NCBI RefSeq assembly: GCF_022581195.2
Contig: NC_061459.1
Coordinates: 806,001 to 870,000 of the forward strand
Direction of reading: 5' to 3'
DNA length: 64,000 nt
From: Helicoverpa zea
Taxonomy: Eukaryota > Arthropoda > Insecta > Lepidoptera > Noctuidae
Of the stretch, positions 1 to 12,500 are shown in pieces. The stretch's first letter is position 1. Each line of letters opens with the position of its first letter. Position numbers and translations under genes: made by a program. The notes beneath the pieces are model-generated. The model ran no database searches. It saw only the letters and a program-made list of their open reading frames with translations, and was not told where the DNA came from.

Positions 1-3000
1 CAGTCGACATTTTCGTGTTCGTTTTCTATTTAAAGTCTAACATATCCGTAATTAATGCTTCTATTTCAGTAACAGATTATGTCGAAGTAAACTCCTAGGA
101 AACCAACATGTACTGATTTGGTTTCATTTTACAAGGCAGACGCAAATGTATCTAAATAAAATAACGTATAAATGCATAATTCAACATTCAAATGCTAATC
201 GCCGTCATTAAAAAGTGCAAACAGAAAGCGTCTAAACATTCGAAACAATTCGACATTGTCAAGATTCCAAGTCTTGCGAAGTACTGTTTATCCACTGGTA
301 CTGATTTGGATACTCGCCATACGAACAAACACATTAACAAACAATATGGACGAACAAATAGGGTTTAAGATAAATTTACGGTACAAGAGGAATTTCACGT
401 TTGTACTAAAGTAAGGAACATGATGTGAAATACATACAAATGTTCAAACTTGGATTTGCTGTACTAATGTACCTAATATTGTCGATATCAACATATTGAA
501 GAGCCAGTTTACACTATGCGATTTTTAAATACCTACGTAATGTTCAATTGTCAACTTATCTTACCGCTGTTTAATAGCATTATCATCTTTCTAAAAATCT
601 AGAATACATTTTACAAATACATGCATATACTTATGCTCAAAACTTCCAAACGACTTCCAAATTGGATAATTGTGAAATGTAAAATCTCGAGTTAAGCCCG
701 GGTAAGGTTTAGAATAATGGAATACCGTAAAATCAATATAAAATTAACTCATGCAAACCCTTCAGAACACTATTAATCTTCCAAAATAAAAGTTTATTAG
801 TTATTCTTAAGCCAGACTTTACATTGCCTAAACACGAACAAACCCAATAAAACAATATTTGTAGTTTTACATGTTTTTCCTTCGCTCCGATTCGGGAGCG
901 CCAGATTAAACTCATTAATCTAGTGTTGTTTCAATATCGAAACGTTAGTGTCGATAAATTACAGTGACCAATTACGTTTGTCCCGAATCGATAAAAAAAC
1001 TGTTTTATTTATAACGTTTTCGATTTTCGTACTGGATGACGACGGTTTAAAGACGGCTTTGAATTTTTTTTAACAAGACAATGTTGGTGGAAAACTTTTG
1101 TGAAATTGTTATATTTTCAGGTTTCTTTTGTCAGTTTTTGATACTGATGGTAAATTGTAGGTACTGTAATCAAATCGATCTCTTGATTATTAGGGCAATA
1201 CCTACTTGATATAAAAATGTATGATTATATTGTATCCTCCTAAAAGCTAACAAACTCAAAAATACATTTTCTACAAACATGTCAATCAACATGTGGACAA
1301 GTAACAAAATATTTACAAAATCCATTACATATTACTAAAATAAATGACTTTCATGTGCTTTCAGGTTCTCTCCTATTTACCTACAGCAGCCGCTAGTGAA
1401 AAAATAACTTTAGATAGATTTTGATAAAACCTAGAGTACACGGCGTTGAAGTATAACATTTCAAAGTGCCCTTCCGACACCTCCTGAAACTTTTCCCTAA
1501 GTGTAGTGGGCGTTTTATAGCCGCTCTCACAAGGATCCTATACTGTATTTTTTTTCCCAAGAAAACCCTATTTTTATTATAGTCCTTAAACCCGACACGT
1601 AGCTGTATACAATTCCACTATAATGTTGTGTCGATATTGTTAAATCTATCGAGCTTCAGATGTTTGCTTATCTAATGAAGAAATACATATTTCAAAATTT
1701 AATTTGAGGAAAAGATTTCCATGACCAACTCTTGAGGAAGATTTTGAAGAAGAAAATGTGAGTATGAGCCGATTAAGCTTTTGGATCTTTATAGAATATC
1801 CTGTAAGTAATGGCTGAAAACAATTTCAATATCGAGTAAAATAAAACAAAATGGAATAGAGCTATCAAAGACGTATTTACGTAAATAGGTCAGATAACGA
1901 CAGCAAATAAAAAAAAGTTTGAGACATGGAAAAATTAAAACACATAAAGCAACAAGATCGTTTCTTGTTTTACGTATTCCAAAGATTTTGTGTGGGCCAA
2001 GAGCGTCGGCGGTATATTTACATGACATAAATTACAACAGAAGTTTAAAAATAAACACTTTCGCAACGCAACGCCACCAGAAGACATTCAGACGCTTCGG
2101 ATTAACCGAACCTAAGTGCATCCGTAACTAAGAACCAAAAAATCGAACCCAAAGATTTATTCATTCAATCTACTTTTCATTGCGTTTTTCCTTCGGGCTA
2201 GACGGCTATTATACCCACCGGCGAGTGCATTGGATTGCAAACCGTTTAAATTTCAGTGTCGGATAATTTCACATTACGGTGATTTGCACACAAGTGCAGA
2301 TTTCGAAGCATTAATTGAAATGCTAACGGTTATTGCGTAGTTCGGAACGCGTCTATAAAAATGTTTGTGCATGCCAAATGGGGCTCATTATTGCTTAATG
2401 GATTTAATCATTTCGTCTGTACTTCAGTTACTGAACTATTGGTGTCCGTCCATATACTGTTTATCTTCGTAGTACCTATAGTTAGGGATTTGTATCGTTT
2501 TAAAATCTAAGTTCATCAATCAAATTAATATAATTCCAGCCGCCAAATTACTCCCAACTGCCAGGAAATTATTACTTCAAATGAAGATTAACACATCAAC
2601 ATTTAAAATAAATAAAGTTCAAGACTTTGCTTATAGCTAATTTATTTATTTTATTTATCTCTAATCAATGAAATAGGACTGCTCAACTTTTACGTTTGAA
2701 TTATAAAACTTGATCATATTTTTCTTTCAAACTACGAGAGGCTAACAAATATGAAATATTTTATAATAATATTTTGTTTCACATTGGTGGCAGAGATCAA
2801 TGTCATGCCCTCTGTTTACACCCTTGTGCTATTATTAGCAGCTTTCTTTAACACAACTAAGAAAAATAGGGAATTCTTGAATATAATATCTACCAATGAA
2901 GATTTTCGTCAACAAACCAATAAATAGTACCTCGATGACTTTATGAAGTCCAAATAAGTATTTAATGTAAATAAAAGTATTTAAAGACTCTATGTATAAT

Positions 3001-4454
3001 TTGACCCACATAACAAACTGAAACTGGAAAATACACAAATTAATCAATTCTGTTTTTGAGTTCTATTAATCTGGATAAAAGATAAATGGGACAAGTAAAT
3101 AAATATATATAGGTAGGTAATTTAAATTGTAGGTGATTTTCTTTTGAATGTTTCTACTAAAAAAAATACAAAAAAGAAATATTTTTTAATCAAAGCTTCA
3201 AGAACGAGTCGTGGCTCCCATAACGAATCCCATAGAACAATAGTGAGCGAGCAACGTAAATAGCCGGACGGATTATGAAAATACTCGCGCGGAATATTTC
3301 TGTACGGCAATGTAACGTGATACCTTGATACTGCGGGGAATGCAGCCGAGTAGAACTTCGGTCTTTTGTACCGTTGGTCTTTTGGCTATCGAGTTTTATT
3401 GTCCTAGTTATAATAATATGAAGAATGGACCTAAATTATTGTATGAGCAAATGAGCTAGTTAATGTGCTGTACGTATTTTATAACACCTGTATTTTCACA
3501 GTCAAAGCAATAAATATTGCTTTTCTTTATATTTTGGATTCTATACGGATATTATTGAAAGTTATATCTTCTATCTGGACTTCGTTGCAGTAGCTGATAT
3601 TAGGTAGATATTAATTTCTATGGAATGACAGTATAAGTATTTAATCAGCTTCTTTTCAGTAAAACACATTTCATTCAGTAATTATCTAGGTACATAAGTA
3701 CAATATTTGCCATAACAGCGTTAAATAAACTGACTCACAACATCGAATATAAGAATGCAGTAACTGGGCAGATATTATGAACACTGAAATACGGAGACTT
3801 AATATAATTTCATATTTAGGTATGTAATGTAAACAGAGGCAGCCAAAATTAAACAAAGGAGTATATTTTGTATATTGTTGTAAGTAAAGCTTCCTGGCTG
3901 TTGGCACATAATGCAACGCTGTGCATCAAGGGATTAGTGCTGACTTGCAGCCAATTTGGTCTCGCACTGTTGTACTTCAAAATACCAGGTGCATGACCTC
4001 TAAAGAGACCATACCTCCTGAATATTAATAGAATATTTTTTGAAACTTGTATAAAACTTTCTTTTCAGAATGTTGCTAGGTAAGAATTTCACATTACAGT
4101 TAGTTATTTGCAACTTAGAGACTAATAGACTTGGAGAAAAAACATAAAGATAAACATGGAAGCTTGTTTATCCATGAAAAGTGCTGATTTATCAGGCTAA
4201 GTAATTTGAAAAAAACAATTTTCACTTTAAGCTAGATTTTTTGTCATAGCAACAGTAGATATAAATACAATAATTCAGTAGGTAATACTACAGCAAAAAC
4301 CGCTCGCGTTTGACCGAGCAAACAGCTCATCTGTTAGGAACGCTAACTGATAGCAATTAGTCGCAAATACTCGGACATAGTTCACAGCTGTCCGCGATAC
4401 GCGTAGCTGACATAACTGTAATGTGTGTAATCGGTGACACTACATCGCTGCTAA
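1..4454. other. AT-rich spacer, no gene recognised
   Basis: No open frame with codon-like character, splice-bounded exon, RNA gene or bounded repeat was recognised here on either strand. The frames present are short and rich in Phe, Ile and Tyr, as expected for chance frames in AT-rich DNA. The stretch could be an intron or downstream flank of the minus-strand glycosyltransferase gene at 11.4 kb, whose last exon is not visible. Confidence 0.5.
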
Positions 4455-4466
4455 TTTGGACGATAT

Positions 4467-4571
4467 CATCATCATCATCATCAGCCTATCGCAGTCCACT
4501 GCTGGACATAGGCCTCTCCAAGTGCACGCCACTGAGATCGATTTTCGGCTTCTCGCATCCAGCTCCGATAT
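4467..4571 (-). mobile_element. RTE-like LINE 3' tail (5'-truncated)
   Basis: On the minus strand this ends in a CAT/GAT triplet repeat, preceded by sequence typical of lepidopteran RTE-like LINE tails. It is bounded by a perfect 12-bp duplication, TTTGGACGATAT, at 4455-4466 and 4572-4583, so the insertion is only 105 bp. A shorter copy of the same family lies at 36133-36190. Confidence 0.75.
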
Positions 4572-4583
4572 TTTGGACGATAT

Positions 4584-5660
4584 GTAAGGTACTAATGTGT
4601 GGTAATGTACTACCTGCAGGATAGAGGATATACGTGTACAGATTTAATACAATTATACCGATAAAAAGCCTCGTAACTTAACTACATGGAGTCTTTAAAA
4701 GTATTCTATTCCTTACCGCTTCGATTATGCTCTTGTCCTTATATGACCTTTTAACGCTATTGCAGATCAGCATGAGGTGAATGCATTATGTCACTTATGA
4801 CAAGTCACAACTCTGCTTAACTCTCGGGGAAACTAACGATGAATACTGAAATATATTTTCACATATATTTGCAATTTCTTTATCGACGTTGGAGCAAATA
4901 TTACCAGTAAAAAAAAATCTCATCTTTTACTCAAAAGCGTCAGTGCCAACAGTTTCATCCGCTCGCATGTATTCGCGTGTACAAAAATCCGTAAAACGTG
5001 CAACATATTCTTTTTGAGCGAACAACATAATACCCGAAGTGTCGATTATGGAGAGGTGCCAAACGGGACCATTTGGCAGGCGGCGCTACAAATCTATCAG
5101 TACCAGCTCGCCGCTATGGGAGCCTGGTACATGCTGATTAACTTGCATTCGCGTTTGCTCTGCTGCTGCTAATAAAACAGTCTGCCAATGTGGACGAAAT
5201 TAGGGAACTTTGGTGAATGTACTAGTGACATAAGTTAAACCTACAAATTCAACTCTGATTAGTCAGAACAAATACTTAAGTAGGTACTTGAGTAATATTT
5301 TTAGGTAAAACTTTTTTGATCCTTGTACATTTTTGGACCTTTAGCCCTTTCTTGCCCTAGATAAAAACGTCACAGTAACTAATTCCCACTGAATTAATCA
5401 TCATTGTAAAATCAGGAAATAGATAATAAGCAATTAATTTGGCAGTTACACAAAATATAGATTAGCAATGAGTGCCAAGGTTGCGTGTAAATTAATCTGA
5501 ACGGCTCGAAGCATAGACAATTGTGCATGAAGGTATTGGCAACGGAACCTGTCGATACGTCTTATTGCAAACTTAATGTTCCAGAACATGAAATAATCAG
5601 TTATTCTTCGACCTTTATTAATCTGTAGATAAATAAGCAAACACAAGTGTCGATCATCTC
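4584..5660. other. spacer, nothing recognised
   Basis: No gene or bounded repeat was seen. Bases 5040-5200 are less AT-rich than their surroundings, but no frame there has a recognisable product on either strand. Confidence 0.4.
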
Positions 5661-5663
5661 ATA

Positions 5664-5800
5664 ATCATCATCTCAGGCATAGGACGTCCACTGCTGAACA
5701 CAGTCCTCCCCCTTAGATCTCCACAGATACCTGTTGGAGGCGACCTGCATCCAGTGTCTTCCGGCGACCTTTATAAGATCGTCTGTCCGCTGAATCGATA
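5664..5800 (-). mobile_element. LINE 3'-end relic
   Basis: The block resembles a second lepidopteran LINE tail family, distinct from the one at 4467. It runs from the GGACGTCCACTGCTGAACA motif near 5691 into a GC-richer section. The exact limits and the TSD were not found. Confidence 0.45.
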
Positions 5801-6279
5801 GTCGGAGGGTATGAAGACAGCTGGGTCTTAGACAGCCATGAGCACATTAATTGCTGGGGGGATACGGGGTTAAAAGATACAACCAACAACAGGACAAGTT
5901 TATATTTAAAAGTTAAATCCCCGAAACCATATCATCGATCATTTCTTTCACTGGAAACCAGTATTTTATATGCGAAAAATACATAGGCAAAGAATTTTGC
6001 AATGCCAAATGAAGGAAAATCATTTAACAAACAAACAAAATTATGTTTGTTCAAAACACTATTTCAATCATAATACTGAGAACCCGTGGAGGTCGCCACA
6101 CACCATCAATTTGTTTATGGTTTACAAAAATAACCACTTTATAGACTAACAGCTGTGAGCTGCTTCCATAAGATACGTTAAAACTAAAACGTTTGTTATG
6201 TGCAGTTGTTATTTAATAGAACATAACATGAAAATATCTGGGAGTAGTAGTAGTAAGTAGTTGACGATATTGATAGGAA

Positions 6280-6549
6280 TCCTAACTAATATTATAAATA
6301 CGAAAGTAACTCTGTCTGTCTGTCTGTCTGTCTGTCTGTCCTTTCTTCACGCCTAAACTACAGAACTGATTTGTTTTAAATTTGGTACAGACATAGTTTG
6401 GAACTTGAGAAAGGACATAGGATAGTTTTTATTACAAAAAAAAATAGAAAAATTAATTTTATTCCGGACGTATAGCGCCATCTATTGGTCAAACCTAAAA
6501 TCTGCGAAAGTCACTATTCCACGCGAACAAAGTCGCGGGCAAAAGCTAG
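6280..6549 (+). mobile_element. non-autonomous Helitron
   Basis: The copy starts with TCCTAACTAATATTATAAA and ends with AAAGCTAG, and it sits between an A and a T as Helitrons do. Near its 5' end it carries a TCTG microsatellite (6307-6341), and near its 3' end the AAGTCGCGGGC block. It is nearly the same as the copy at 24547-24799 in an Rrp8 intron. It has no coding capacity. Confidence 0.8.
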
Positions 6550-6676
6550 TAGGGTATAAATCCAAATTATGCGATGTTATTGAGAAATATTCATATGCTT
6601 ACCAGTGGCTTAGATCCTAGTAATACAGATTTACTTATTTTATAAATGCGAAAGATTGTAAGGATCATGTGACTAA

Positions 6677-6880
6677 TCCTACTAATATTATAAACGCGAA
6701 AGTTTGTATGTATGGATGTATGGATGTTTGTTACTCTTTCACGCAAAAACTACTGAATGGATTTTAATGAAACTTTACAATAATATAGCTTATACATCAG
6801 AATAACACATAGGCTACAATTTGTAAACATATTGTTCGAAATACTAAACCTGCGCAGACGAAGTCGCGGGCACCAGCTAG
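6677..6880 (+). mobile_element. non-autonomous Helitron
   Basis: This copy starts TCCTACTAATATTATAAA and ends CACCAGCTAG, again between A and T. The GAAGTCGCGGGC block lies just before the end. It is related to, but diverged from, the copy at 6280. Confidence 0.75.
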
Positions 6881-7054
6881 TATATCCATATGTTTGTTAA
6901 CTTATTCATGCCAAAACTACTTGATAGATTTTGATGAAACTTGGCAGTATTTGATTAGGTACAGTATATCAGAATAGCATATAAGCTCTTTCTATGTATG
7001 CGCGGGAAGTAGTTGCAGCGGTACGGGGGTGTATCTGCGGGCTGAAGCTGCTAG
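6881..7054 (+). mobile_element. Helitron fragment
   Basis: This directly follows the previous copy. It lacks a 5' terminus but keeps the internal block around 6915 and a degenerate 3' end finishing in GCTGCTAG before T. It is probably an older Helitron into whose 5' end the 6677 copy inserted. Confidence 0.5.
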
Positions 7055-7410
7055 TTTATATACTTAGTCTAGTTTATATATGTAAAGTAATTATTTTCAT
7101 AATTATGTAAAGACACACGTCTACATATACTAATATAGAACATTTAATAGCAAAATAGATCAACGACTTGATACTCCTTTAAATAAACGAATAAACTATT
7201 TTCGTCAAGGGAATATATATTTACACGCTTACTGTAAATACAATTTTCCCCTGAAACGTTTAACGTTAACAAATGGTCTCAGTGGAACGCGATATTGTAA
7301 TGAGTGATGAGCAATGCTTTAGCTATGAAACAAACATTATTGTGAAAAACTTTGTATTGACGTAGGTGCTTTATACTGAATGACGAACATAGTCATTGTT
7401 ATGTTAGAAC

Positions 7411-10021
7411 CAGCGGCGGCCCTAGCCATTGCGAGGCTACGTGCGGCAGGTCTATGCGAGGCCCTTTGTCTTACGTGAAAAGTATGTGTTGCGAGAGTAA
7501 GCTGGTGTTTTGATTTAGCTAAACGTCATGTTTGAGGAGAAATGCTCAAGTTAAACAAATTAATACAATTTTATTTTTACTACAGTTTATATGTCTTGTG
7601 TCATCGAATTCCTTAAACATGTTGTAATATTTTTAAGCCTCGAAGAACTGCTTTTTCGATATTATTATTTTATTATTCGAATTCTCAAGACTATTTCGGT
7701 AGTGGGATAAATTTCAGTTAAATTATTTTCTAATATATATTTCAGCACCGAGATAATATTCAGCTCTTCGTATTTCTGATTCAGGGCCGACAAAATAAAT
7801 TAAAGTACTTAAAAATCGTGTACATATGATTCATGATGCTTTTTTCTAGGTTTACCATAAAGAAACCGGAGACAGATCACTGCAAACTTTTAAAGCGCTA
7901 GCGAAGCGAGCCCGTAATTTTTGAGTTTTGGAACAGTATCTAAAGTACCAAAACGAATTTAAAAGAGGCCGCCGTAGGTAAAGATAAAAGGCGCGAGCGT
8001 AGCGAGCGCGAAAATACATATTTTGGGACGCAATGAAACCTAAAGGTTTAAGAAAAAAGTTACTGAAAAGCGCGAGCGCAGCGAGCGCAAAATTTTTGAG
8101 TCTTGGAACACAAAAATACTCAAACAAGTTTGAAAAAAACCCGTGGAAAGTTCGGTGCTTTAACTTTTTATTAGCTTGACGACTCAAAGAGTAGGCGCAG
8201 AATAAATGAGAAATTATGAAAAAACCGCGAGCGAAAGCTAGCGGTTTTTTTTTTAAACTTTGAGGAGTTAATTTAAGTAATCATATAAAAACAAAAATAA
8301 ACAAGAAAGAGATGGGTGACAGCCGGACCGCCCCCTCCGCCCTTACGCCGCTACTGCCCGCCCGCGAGCATAGCGACCGCAAAAATTTTTGAGCTTTGGG
8401 TCACTAAACCACCTAAAGTTGTATAATAAACAACAGTGCAGGGTGGCGTATTTACAGAGTGTACATAGCCAAAACGCATCCATAGGAAACTGCTCGCTGA
8501 TATTTTGTAATGATGTTTTTTAATTTGTGATTTCAAAGTATACACGAATTTTGCGTACTGCTCGCGTATAATTCGTAGCTTAGACGTGCACATGCATCAT
8601 TCCAATTTATACACGATCATATTTAACTATACAAAATTTATATTGGGTAAAGCATTAAATAAAAATGGCTTTGAATCTGAGTTTGTTTATTAAAAATGCT
8701 AATTAAACAAAAATGTATGTTGCCTTCTAAATTATTAAGTCAGCCACAATTAAAGAGCATCTAAATAATACTATCTTAGCCACTATAGTTATCTTCTAAG
8801 TAAACCACTCTAAATACAACTCGGCATGATGGTTATTTTTTAGCATCTTTTGTAGCAGGCATTCTAACAGTAAACTTCTAAAATACTATTAAATGACATC
8901 ATAAAATATATTTAATTAGCTTCTAATTTTTCAACTCAGTACGTTTAAAATGTAAGCAAGCAACATGCAGCAAGCATAGCTTCTGTCACGGCTCCGGTGC
9001 TGCGGGGCTCCGGCGGTCCCATGCGAGCTTATCGTCGCAGATGGTTTTCACGCTCACCACCGCAGCTTCGGCTTGCTGGCCGGCTCTGCCGGCCAGCCTT
9101 AGCCGCGTCGGCGGGCGGTAAAACTACCTGCGCTTCAGCTCGCAGGCCGCCTCGCCCCTCCGCGCCTACGCGGTTTTGAATTGCACTCTAGGGGTAGGGC
9201 AGACAAGACTACGTGGAGTCGGTTTTGCAGCGATTCGTTTTCGTCACTAACTTCAATTTTTAATACAATGTTTTTTAATTGAACGAGCATTATTAATATT
9301 TAAATTAACATTAAATGCTAGGTCGTGTTTTAATCAAAATGGCGAGCATGCAACTGCTCGCGAATAGATTGGAATCGTAAAGTTTTTCGCGCCTATTCCA
9401 ATGTATACACGATTAGTTTGCATGCGGACTAGCACTGTATATTATGGAACAAAGCAAGTTACTTTGGCCTCTACAAAATATATGCGAGTATTTGCGTACT
9501 GCTGCTGTATACATCGGAAGACTATGTATAAAAAGTGAATTCCAATCTATTCGCGACTAGTTTCACACGCTTGCGTACTAGCCATGTATATACTGTAAAT
9601 ACGCTGCAGGGCGAAAATTTTTGAGTTTTGGGACATAAAAGTAGTCTAATCAAGTTAGAAGAAAAGGTCTGGTACTGTCAAGTGAACAACTGCGAGCGTA
9701 GCGAGCGCGAATTTTTTTAAATAGTTTGTTTAAGGACTCTCAAATTAAACTCGGAATTAAGCAAAAATAAAAGAATCCGTGACTGGACCGAGAGCCAGTT
9801 GTTTTTGTTACTTTGGTGTTTCAAGTTTTTGTTAAATTGAGGACTTAAAAAGTAAACGCAGAATGAATTAGAAATAAAGAAAAAATGCAATTTTTTTTTC
9901 TTGGACCAGATGTATATACACATTATATTTTTTTATATTAGTGTGGGTTGTAGCGCGAGGCCCCCCCAAGCGCGAGGCCCTGTGCGATGGCACAGTTCGC
10001 ACACCCCTAGGGCCGCCACTG
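7411..10021. mobile_element. hAT-type DNA transposon, non-autonomous (2.6 kb)
   Basis: The ends are CAGCGGCGGCCCTAG on the left and, inverted, CAGTGGCGGCCCTAG on the right. A perfect 8-bp duplication, GTTAGAAC, flanks the element (7403-7410 and 10022-10029), which is the hAT signature. No transposase is readable. At least six copies of a GCGAGCG-AGCGAGCGC motif occur inside (near 7901, 7990, 8068, 8224, 8358 and 9689), mostly followed by an AAATTTTTGAGTTTTGG block. They look like the subterminal repeats of this superfamily. A foreign GC-rich block at 8708-9281 is embedded in it. Confidence 0.85.
8708..9281 (+). repeat. mobile GC-rich repeat block, copy 1
   Basis: This block of about 600 bp recurs in inverted orientation at 33213-33831, inside a different transposon. 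Its AT-rich outer parts surround a GC-rich core (about 8985-9180). That core keeps an open Arg/Pro-rich frame in both copies. The frame does not resemble a known protein and probably reflects base composition. Homology breaks off at both borders, so the block appears to have moved on its own or been captured. Confidence 0.65.
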
Positions 10022-10029
10022 GTTAGAAC

Positions 10030-10576
10030 CAATATTTACATTGTAATTATAAATCAATACATATTTCTTATACTGTCTTTAATAATTTTTACAGGTACTT
10101 AAGGGTACCTAAATAATTTGAGGTGAATGACTCCTTTACACAAAATAAGATAACTTGAACCTCGGATTGCTAAGAAAACTGGGTTGAGGAGGTGAGATTG
10201 TCCGTCATTCCATGTACTCAATTGCATCCCGTTAAACCGGAAGCCTACCACAAAATGTGTAGTTAGAAAAAGGAAATAAATGACCTGTACCTTCGGAAAA
10301 ATGGACGTTTGTGCCATTTTTATCAGAATACGGACGAAGCTGCAGGATAAAATCAGTTCAGTTTAACTTTGTGAATGGTGAGTCCAACCGGCGTTTATAA
10401 ATATCTTTATGGCGAAGTTTTAGTTAATACAAACAACAAACTGGGACGTCATACTGCACGAACATATTTATCAGAGATGGGAAGTTATCGATAGTATAAT
10501 AACGCCTAATCGAATAATAATAAATATGACATGGAACATCACTGTCAATTATTCAGAAACTATGGTTTAAGTACGC
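10030..10576. other. spacer, nothing recognised
   Basis: AT-rich DNA between the hAT element and a MITE. No exon-like frame or bounded repeat was seen on either strand. Confidence 0.4.
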
Positions 10577-10785
10577 GCTCACTAGAAACTTTTAGTCGGC
10601 CAATAGTTGGTTTGGACTCATAAATCAGTATGAAGATGATTGGAAAGGACACACGTAACAACGATCAGGTATTTGCATGGTATCTGATCGACAAAAAACT
10701 TTGATTGAATACACGATTTTCTAAAAAAAATATATATTCCAAGCACCGGGCCAACAGTTGGCCGACTGTTTAGTCTGCATGTTAA
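10577..10785. mobile_element. MITE-like inverted-repeat element
   Basis: The left end contains TTAGTCGGCCAATAGTTGG (about 10590). The right end contains its imperfect inverse, CCAACAGTTGGCCGACTG (about 10751). The termini beyond these blocks were not fixed and no TSD was proven. Confidence 0.45.
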
Positions 10786-11351
10786 CCTAGGGCGTTTCGT
10801 GCAGTGATAAACGCGACTGCATGGAATTTAACTCTTATGTCAGAGTGGTAGGTTAATTCCAGAAGTTAGTCAGATTTAATGAGGTAATGTAACATCAATA
10901 CCTCATTCAAACAATGTCTCGTTTAATTAACTTTAGAATTGAAAAGGCTTCGATAAGATATTTACCTATGTACGTGTTTCTACGCGTGTGTACACTATTC
11001 CTTAGTAGTTGTTATACTCCACACTTACGACCAATCGTAATATGTAACTATGGGAGGTGCAATGTTATTGGTTGACGTAATATTGTCTGAAGTGAACTGC
11101 GGGATTGTTCAAAGAATTAACAAGAATTAGAAAGAGTTACCGCGGCCGGCCCCGGTACAGAAGGAACAGAGTTTTACACACTAGTGAAGTTACGCGCGTA
11201 TATGAGCGACAACAAACTATATATTTCACGCGAACATATTAAAAGGTGAATTCATATACTCCTGTGAAAAAAGCACGAACATTCTATTCTTAAAATTCGA
11301 GTTTTGAATTAGAAATAAAAACTTGTGAATACTGTTTTGTTTTGATCTTAC

Positions 11352-12500
11352 CTGTGTATTCCTAGTGAAGCCGTATCCAAGGAACCTCTCATCATGAGGA
11401 GGCACGGTGTCAGTGGCCACGTAGAACGGTTCATACAACAGCTCGAAGTTCGTCACGTTGTGGCTGATGTGTGTCTGCGCAGTCTCATTGCCGCCGCTTG
11501 CTTCCCATCTGAAATATTCGTTCTAATGTAGTAACCCGTTCAGATACAGAAGAAGATTCTTGATTTGAATGGTGCAATAAACTCACCGGGAAAAATTCGA
11601 CGCGTACTGATTATAAATGAACACTTTCCTATGGAACGGTATCGCTAGCTTACTTTTCGAGAGTCTCACCAGCTCAGATTTGTTCGCAGGGAACTTGGCG
11701 ACTCTTCTGTCTAGCTCATAGGTAGGCACCACGTATGCACATAGAGGGCACTTGGGAGTGGTCGCGAGAAACTTATCTAACGCATCTGCCATGCCTTTGG
11801 AGGGCACGATATCAACGTCCACTAAAAAGACGAACGGCGTTTGGCAGTTCTTCCTCGCTAAGTTCCTCATATGATTCTGAGGGTACGGATGCCTCGCTCT
11901 CCACGCGACGGTATCAGCTCTCCTCTCTCCGGGTGGCAGGGGATTCGTATCACAGTCTCTCGCCCACGTTGGCATCTTACCATGTAACCCTGGTCTTTCC
12001 GCAGGCATCGTAACGTGTAAAGCAATTCTTGAATATATCTCAGGTTGGCATCTAAACAGCCAAGTTGTGAAAGCACGTAACAGTCTCATTTCGTCCCCTG
12101 CTACGAATACTGCTACTGAAATTGGTCCAGTCCAATGAGCCGCTATCCTTAGCAGCTCGTGGAGTCTCTCTATGGAGCTTTGTGTGGCGAGGCAGACGCG
12201 GTGGTTGCTAGACACTTCGGCGTACTGGTCCCCGACTGCTGCATAGTCAAATAATCTGTAGGATCGGCTGCCATCCCATCTGCCTAGTCGCAGATCAAGT
12301 CTGTAGATGGGGTCGTCATCTAGGCCGGAGTTGGGGATAGTGCCGATGCAGGGCTCGCAGGTGGGGGGGTCGGAGGGCGGCGCGGTGGGGTGCAGGGGGC
12401 AGGAGGCGGGGTGCAGCAGCCACAGGTTGGCGACGGCGTTGTAGGCAACCAGCGCCACCGCCGCTAGCATCACCACGCTCCATTGGAACCGCCAACTCCG
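11352..12500 (-). CDS. B4GAT1: Beta-1,4-glucuronyltransferase 1-like (GT49), two internal exons
   Basis: Exons 12500-11587 and 11508-11352 join in frame (914 + 157 nt, 357 codons) with GT-AG borders. The family adds glucuronic acid or related sugars to glycans in the Golgi; vertebrate B4GAT1 acts in matriglycan synthesis on dystroglycan. The protein is type II. A short tail (RSWRFQWS) precedes a membrane segment at visible residues 9-28, then a Pro/Cys-rich stem. The DVDIVPS metal-binding DXD motif is at about residues 228-234, and NVTNFELLYEPFYV and ERFLGYGFTRNTQ lie near the end. At least three N-glycosylation sequons are present. The first coding exon is missing, because the only early Met lies inside the membrane segment. 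So is the C-terminal exon after the donor at 11352. Insects have several GT49 paralogs, so the exact ortholog is uncertain. Confidence 0.9.

Noticed and set aside
8997..9179. Arg/Pro-rich open frame as a gene (also 33544-33311 minus)
   Set aside because: It lies in a repeat present twice, has no intron or start context, and its composition follows the GC-rich DNA. Treated as repeat, not gene.
11120..11160. Another copy of the GACGTCGTT LINE tail (ACCGCGGCC-GGTACA resemblance)
   Set aside because: Only about 30 bases look alike and the diagnostic 3' end and poly-A are absent.
11735..12013. Plus-strand 92-codon frame
   Set aside because: It is antisense to the glycosyltransferase exon, whose frame, motifs and splice borders are convincing.
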